DNA of 9,676 nt, taken from NCBI GenBank assembly GCA_964606575.1, contig CAZSHA010000075.1, positions 1-9,676 of the forward strand, read 5' to 3'. Source of the stretch: RGIG4576 sp964606575. GTDB lineage: Bacteria; Bacteroidota; Bacteroidia; Bacteroidales; Muribaculaceae. Made by a program: the position numbers and the translations under genes. A model generated the notes under the pieces. The model saw only the letters and a list, made by a program, of their open reading frames with translations, was not told where the DNA came from and ran no database searches. This document shows, in pieces, positions 6,572 to 9,676 of the stretch. Position 1 is the first letter of the stretch. Each line of letters opens with the position of its first letter.

Positions 6572-7192
6572 TTACTTGCGGTTGCTACTTAACTGGCTTT
6601 TGATATAATCAGTTAAAAGATTTATCGCCACCTCGTTGTGACCTCCTTGCGGGATTATCAAATCTACACAACGTTTTGTAGGCTCAATATGCATGTTATG
6701 CATAGGCTTCAACACTTGCTCATATCGGTCTATCACCATCTGAGGGGTTCTACCACGCTCAATGCAGTCACGGCTTATTACACGAATCAATCTCTCATCG
6801 GCATCAGCATCGACAAACACCTTAATGTTCATCATATCACGCATACGCTCGTCCGACAAGACTAAGATTCCTTCCACTAGAACCACATCGTAAGGTTTCA
6901 TGTGAACGGTTTCGGCTTGACGGGTACAAGTTAAATAGGAATAAGTAGGCATTTCCACATCCTTTCCGTCCCTTAACATCCCAAGATGCTCAAGCAACAA
7001 GTCCCAATCAAAAGCGGCTGGCTCGTCAAAATTAATCTTCTGACGATCTTCTACTGGAACGTGGCTGGAATCCTTGTAGTATGAATCTTGAGAAATCACC
7101 CCGACTTCTCCTTCGGGAAGCCGTTCCATAATTTTCCTAACCACGGTAGTCTTTCCTGAGCCCGTTCCTCCAGCTATTCCTATTATTAGCAT
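6572..7192 (-). CDS. udk: uridine kinase
   Basis: Uridine kinase phosphorylates uridine and cytidine to UMP and CMP with ATP or GTP (pyrimidine salvage, cytoplasm). From ATG 7192 the protein is 206 aa, near the family norm. P-loop GGTGSGKT is at 8-15. SQDSYYKD at 34-41 carries the catalytic Asp (D36). NFDEPAAFDWDLL (54-66) and PTYSYLTCTR (82-91) bind the nucleoside, followed by the VLVEGIL strand (104-110) and RD...ERGR (141-148), the lid region. The frame is open to ATG 7249, but the extra 19 residues are not family-like, and 7249 lies at the predicted transcription start of the promoter at 7263-7294. The gene has its own strong promoter and is followed 30 bp later by lptB. All active-site residues are intact. 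Confidence 0.96.
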   Translation of the reverse strand: MLIIGIAGGTGSGKTTVVRKIMERLPEGEVGVISQDSYYKDSSHVPVEDRQKINFDEPAAFDWDLLLEHLGMLRDGKDVEMPTYSYLTCTRQAETVHMKPYDVVLVEGILVLSDERMRDMMNIKVFVDADADERLIRVISRDCIERGRTPQMVIDRYEQVLKPMHNMHIEPTKRCVDLIIPQGGHNEVAINLLTDYIKSQLSSNRK

Positions 7193-7262
7193 AATTCTTA
7201 ATTTAAAAACTGCACTTCTGCGACAACTTGTATTCACACAAAGTACCACAAGATATTTATTA

Positions 7263-7294
7263 CAAAATTAATGCAACTTAACAGCAAAAGCAAA
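7263..7294 (-). promoter_or_regulatory. udk-lptB promoter (-33 TTTG / -7 TAATTTTG)
   Basis: On the minus strand TTTG (7291-7294) is followed by exactly 20 bp and then TAATTTTG (7263-7270), a perfect match to the Bacteroidota sigma-ABfr promoter. The expected start is near 7257, giving a leader of about 65 nt before ATG 7192. This rules against the longer upstream start of udk. Confidence 0.85.
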
Positions 7295-7316
7295 ACTCCA
7301 CCGATTTTTTTAACTT

Positions 7317-7450
7317 AGAAGCTGTTTAAATTTTATTTCGAGATTATTTTAAGAGGTGTTTTGGAATATTTTTTTCTGCAGACAGCACAGGATGGGATAC
7401 AGAAAACGTTGCAGGGTCATGAGATTAATGAAACCCAGAAAACAGCTTCT
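7317..7450. mobile_element. 134-bp segment bounded by 11-bp inverted repeats, possible MITE or IS remnant
   Basis: AGAAGCTGTTT (7317-7327) and its exact reverse complement AAACAGCTTCT (7440-7450) bound the segment. The size and terminal repeats fit a non-autonomous element or decayed insertion-sequence end. The plus strand between the repeats is open in one frame for about 43 codons, from a TAG at 7316 to a TGA at 7450. The same segment also holds a 25-codon ATG-initiated frame that leaves the element (7392-7469). No clear target-site duplication flanks it, and it carries no transposase. An alternative is a long-range RNA fold or a chance repeat. Copies elsewhere in the genome would decide. 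Confidence 0.4.
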
Positions 7451-7493
7451 TGATTTCCGAGAACCATAAATGTGTGTGATAATTGGAAAAAGA

Positions 7494-7526
7494 ATGGCGG
7501 CTTATAAATTCATTTGTAGCCGCCAT
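7494..7526. terminator. ald terminator (also works toward plus strand)
   Basis: ATGGCGGCT (7494-7502) pairs perfectly with AGCCGCCAT (7518-7526), loop 15 nt. On the minus strand the stem is followed by TCTTTTTCC, and on the plus strand by ATTTTTTG. It lies 11 bp beyond the ald stop, so it ends the ald transcript. Confidence 0.85.
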
Positions 7527-7537
7527 ATTTTTTGTCG

Positions 7538-8653
7538 TTATGCTAGAACTTCTTCTACAGGTGTGTAAGGCAAGTCAAACACTTTTGCTACAGCTTCGTA
7601 GGTGACTTTCCCTTCTACAATATTCAATCCGAGAGCTAATGCGTGGTCGTCTTGGCAAGCTTTTTTCCAACCCTTGTTCGCCAACTTTATGGCGTAAGGT
7701 AGCGTGGCATTACTTAGAGCGATTGTTGATGTGTAAGGCACAGCTCCAGGAATATTAGCTACAGCGTAGTGGACTATGCCGTCAATTACGTATGTAGGTT
7801 CGGAATGGGTCGTTGGATGCGATGTTTCAAAGCAGCCACCTTGGTCGATAGCCACATCCACAAGCACCGTTCCCGGTTTCATCATCTTCAACATGTCTTT
7901 GGTGATAAGGTGTGGCGCTTTGTCACCAGGAATAAGCACTGAGCCCACTATCAAATCTATGTTAGGCAACTCCATTGTGATGTTGTGGGTGTTTGAATAG
8001 ATTGTTTTTACATTTTTAGGAAGCACGTCCGATAAGTAGCGAAGACGCTTTAGGCTAATGTCGGTAATCATAACTTCCGCACCCATGCCTGCCGCCATAA
8101 TAGCTGCTTGCGTTCCCACTGTACCAGCTCCCAATACTAGCACTCTTGCTGGTCTTACTCCTGGAACACCGCCTAGCAGTTTGCCCTTGCCACCTTGGGG
8201 CTTTTCTAGAAATCGTGCGCCTTCTTGAATCGACATTCTACCTGCCACCTCGCTCATAGGGATAAGCAACGGCAACGAGTTGTCATCAAGTTGTACAGTT
8301 TCATAAGCAAGGCACACCGCTTTCCTTTCTTTCATCACCTTAGTGAGAGTGTCATCGCAAGCGAAGTGAAAATAGGTGAATAGCAGTTGCCCTTCCCTTA
8401 TCAGTTCATATTCTGGTTTGATAGGCTCTTTAACTTTCACTATCATTTCTGCAATAGCATACACATCGTCTATTGTAGGTAATATTTTAGCACCATATTC
8501 GATGTATTCCTCATCGGAAAATCCTGAGTTAACTCCTGCGGTGTGCTGTACGTATACTGTATGACCGCATTTTACAAGTTCTTTTACTCCTGCAGGTGTC
8601 ATACCCACTCGGTTCTCATTGTTCTTGATTTCTTTAGGAATACCTACTATCAT
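7538..8653 (-). CDS. ald: alanine dehydrogenase
   Basis: The enzyme converts L-alanine plus NAD+ to pyruvate, ammonia and NADH, reversibly, in the cytoplasm. It is 371 aa, the usual length. It opens with MIVGIPKEIKNNENRV, and all catalytic residues known from the mycobacterial enzyme occur at the same numbers: R15, K75 (in KVKEP), H96 (in YFHFA) and D270 (in DVAIDQGG). The Rossmann fold has GAGTVG at 175-180 with D198 for the NAD ribose. The C-terminal part has AVANIPGAVPYTST, typical of Ald rather than of PntAA transhydrogenase. It is a single-gene unit between the efp terminator and its own terminator. The leader contains a hairpin (8686-8708). No good -7/-33 pair was found upstream. The assignment is secure. 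Confidence 0.97.
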   Translation of the reverse strand: MIVGIPKEIKNNENRVGMTPAGVKELVKCGHTVYVQHTAGVNSGFSDEEYIEYGAKILPTIDDVYAIAEMIVKVKEPIKPEYELIREGQLLFTYFHFACDDTLTKVMKERKAVCLAYETVQLDDNSLPLLIPMSEVAGRMSIQEGARFLEKPQGGKGKLLGGVPGVRPARVLVLGAGTVGTQAAIMAAGMGAEVMITDISLKRLRYLSDVLPKNVKTIYSNTHNITMELPNIDLIVGSVLIPGDKAPHLITKDMLKMMKPGTVLVDVAIDQGGCFETSHPTTHSEPTYVIDGIVHYAVANIPGAVPYTSTIALSNATLPYAIKLANKGWKKACQDDHALALGLNIVEGKVTYEAVAKVFDLPYTPVEEVLA

Positions 8654-8685
8654 ATTGGTTAGTTTATAATGGTTAGAAATTAATC

Positions 8686-8708
8686 ACATAGAACGCAGTT
8701 TTCTATGT
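8686..8708. promoter_or_regulatory. 8-bp inverted repeat in the ald leader (operator or RNA hairpin)
   Basis: ACATAGAA (8686-8693) and TTCTATGT (8701-8708) are perfect inverted repeats with a 7-bp spacer, 33 bp upstream of the ald ATG (8653). There is no U-tract, so it is not a terminator. Dyad symmetry at this position suits a repressor or activator site, such as an Lrp-type regulator, but no regulator gene is in the window. The dyad is seen directly; the role is inferred. Confidence 0.4.
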
Positions 8709-8800
8709 CGACCGAAATTTAGCTATTTAGTCTGAAAAATTGGTTATGATAACTCGAAATTTTGCGCATGTTTTAAAACACGGTTTTTCAACATCAAAAA

Positions 8801-8838
8801 AGAAGCGATGATAGAACATAAATCCTATCACCGCTTCT
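8801..8838 (-). terminator. efp terminator
   Basis: AGAAGCGATGATAG (8801-8814) and CTATCACCGCTTCT (8825-8838) form a 14-bp stem with one mismatch and a 10-nt loop. On the minus strand the stem is followed by a run of six T, giving CTTCTTTTTTGATG, a textbook intrinsic terminator 26 bp past the efp stop. Confidence 0.9.
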
Positions 8839-8864
8839 CAGTATGAAAACGAATAATTATAATG

Positions 8865-9431
8865 TTATGCTTTAACACGACCTACGTATGAACCGTCACG
8901 AGTGTCGACTTCGATCATTTCGCCTTCACTGATAAATAGAGGAACACGTACGGTTGCTCCTGTTTCAACGGTTGCAGGCTTTAATGTGTTAGTCGCGGTA
9001 TCGCCTTTTAGACCTGGCTCAGTGTAAGTAACTTTAAGGGTTGTCTTTACTGGCATTTCAGCGTAAAGCACTGTTTCAGTAGAAGCATCAGACACTACAG
9101 ATACGGTGTCACCTTCTTTCATAAAGTCCGCACCAGTCACTAGGTCACGTGAGATAGGCACTTGCTCGTATGTTTCGTTGTTCATGAAGATGTCGTCATT
9201 CCCGTCGGCATATAGATATTGATAATCACGGCGTTCCACACGCACGTCTTCTAGTTTTTCACCGATGTTGAAACGGCGTTCCAATACACGACCGTCAACA
9301 ACGTCTTTTAATTTTGTGCGCATGAAAGTGTTGCCTTTTCCTGGTTTTACGTGTAGAAATTCAATACAAAAATAAAGACGGCCATCCAAGCGGATACATG
9401 TGCCGTTCTTGATGTCTTGAGCGTTCATCAT
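8865..9431 (-). CDS. efp: elongation factor P
   Basis: EF-P relieves ribosome stalling at polyproline stretches by binding between the P and E sites. The 188-aa protein has the normal three beta-barrel domains. Domain I has the KOW-like start AQDIKNGTCIRLDGRLYF, with the loop KPGKGNTF whose tip is K32, the position that carries a modification in some bacteria. Domain II contains VERRDYQYLY. Domain III has VSDASTETVLYA, then the signature VTYTEPGLKGDTATNTLKPA, and ends DTRDGSYVGRVKA. The start could be either of two adjacent ATGs at 9431 and 9428; the first gives the MxNAQ form seen in relatives. An AAGGA lies 9 bp upstream. It is divergent from rpmH and expressed from a consensus promoter. 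No modification-enzyme gene is nearby, so the modification state of K32 is unknown. Confidence 0.97.
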   Translation of the reverse strand: MMNAQDIKNGTCIRLDGRLYFCIEFLHVKPGKGNTFMRTKLKDVVDGRVLERRFNIGEKLEDVRVERRDYQYLYADGNDDIFMNNETYEQVPISRDLVTGADFMKEGDTVSVVSDASTETVLYAEMPVKTTLKVTYTEPGLKGDTATNTLKPATVETGATVRVPLFISEGEMIEVDTRDGSYVGRVKA

Positions 9432-9491
9432 AATGCTTTGTCCTTATTATATTTTATTATGTTTGTTATATTCGGTATTTCAATTCGAGTG

Positions 9492-9523
9492 CAAAATTAA
9501 TGAGATTTGACAAAAAACGCAAA
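9492..9523 (-). promoter_or_regulatory. efp promoter (-33 TTTG / -7 TAATTTTG)
   Basis: Minus-strand TTTG (9520-9523), 20 bp, then TAATTTTG (9492-9499) matches the Bacteroidota consensus exactly. It has the same -7 octamer and spacer as the udk promoter. The start would be near 9486, with a leader of about 55 nt before ATG 9431. Confidence 0.85.
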
Positions 9524-9550
9524 AAAGTTAGGTGTAAAAATCATTTACGC

Positions 9551-9581
9551 TTGGTTATTTAAGAAAAAGTGCCTATTTTTG
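9551..9581 (+). promoter_or_regulatory. rpmH promoter (-33 TTG / -7 TATTTTTG)
   Basis: TTG at 9551-9553, then 20 bp, then TATTTTTG (9574-9581) fits the Bacteroidota promoter, with only three of the four -33 bases. It lies 47 bp before ATG 9629 and back-to-back with the efp promoter. Confidence 0.7.
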
Positions 9582-9628
9582 CAAACCGAAAATTAAGAAA
9601 TAATAAAAACGATAAATAATATACGGTA

Positions 9629-9676
9629 ATGAAAAGAACATTCCAACCTTCAAACAGAAAGAAAGCTAATAAGCAT
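9629..9676 (+). CDS. rpmH: 50S ribosomal protein L34, N-terminal fragment (cut by window edge)
   Basis: The last 48 bases encode 16 residues, MKRTFQPSNRKKANKH, then the window ends. MKRTFQPSxxKR is the universal start of L34, a small basic protein of about 50 aa in the large ribosomal subunit. In most bacteria rpmH is near rnpA and dnaA; here it is divergent from efp, an order I recall from other Bacteroidales. It has its own promoter. The rest of the gene is outside the window. Confidence 0.95.
   Translation, partial: MKRTFQPSNRKKANKH

Larger units (their letters stand above)
7193..7537. other. 345-bp intergenic region between udk and ald
   Basis: This gap holds the udk leader and promoter (7193-7294), a 134-bp inverted-repeat-bounded segment (7317-7450), and the ald terminator (7494-7526). 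Nothing else recognisable was seen; no tRNA or riboswitch is apparent. Confidence 0.7.

Noticed and set aside
7193..7249. Longer start for udk
   Set aside because: The extra residues precede the P-loop strand without homology, and the predicted transcript begins near 7257, leaving no leader.
8770..8779. Palindrome GTTTTAAAAC between ald and efp
   Set aside because: Short, AT-only core, no flanking extension or promoter overlap; expected by chance.

Overview
The window looks like chromosomal DNA from the order Bacteroidales (phylum Bacteroidota). It is moderately AT-rich. Start codons mostly lack a strong Shine-Dalgarno sequence, and several genes sit behind the Bacteroidota vegetative promoter (TTTG, about 20 bp, TAnnTTTG). 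It also carries three copies of the Bacteroidota-typical DUF4251 secreted protein. The sequence resembles gut Bacteroidales such as Muribaculaceae or Bacteroidaceae, but the family cannot be fixed by eye. No phage, plasmid, CRISPR, tRNA or rRNA is visible.

Layout. At the left edge is the N-terminus of an alpha/beta hydrolase on the minus strand (1-150). It diverges from ligA, the NAD+-dependent DNA ligase (353-2362, plus). A shared stem-loop terminator separates ligA from three convergent minus-strand genes (2429-3082, 3227-3910, 4033-4623). These encode exported paralogues of the DUF4251 family. Divergent from them is a CPBP-family intramembrane protease gene (4773-5636, plus). Its stop codon lies next to the left arm of a bidirectional terminator shared with the next minus-strand unit, udk-lptB (7192 down to 5675), which encodes uridine kinase and the LPS-export ATPase LptB. 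A 345-bp gap (7193-7537) holds the udk promoter, a 134-bp segment bounded by 11-bp inverted repeats, and the ald terminator. Then come ald (alanine dehydrogenase, 7538-8653, minus) and efp (elongation factor P, 8865-9431, minus). The right edge is the start of rpmH (ribosomal protein L34, from 9629, plus), divergent from efp.

How the genes fit together. Most are housekeeping genes in short, separately promoted and terminated units: DNA ligation, pyrimidine salvage, LPS transport, alanine/NADH metabolism, and translation. The only candidate operon is udk-lptB, and its two products have no obvious biochemical link. The accessory-looking part is the DUF4251 trio. Its members share a signal peptide, a charged helical segment and a conserved core, and two of the three have a distinct C-terminal extension. 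Their function is unknown. The other points worth a second look are small: the ligA leader (tandem decamer plus a 12-bp palindrome beside the start), a hairpin in the ald leader, the inverted-repeat segment at 7317-7450, and the 43-residue N-terminal extension on LptB. I do not see a clear new multi-gene system.
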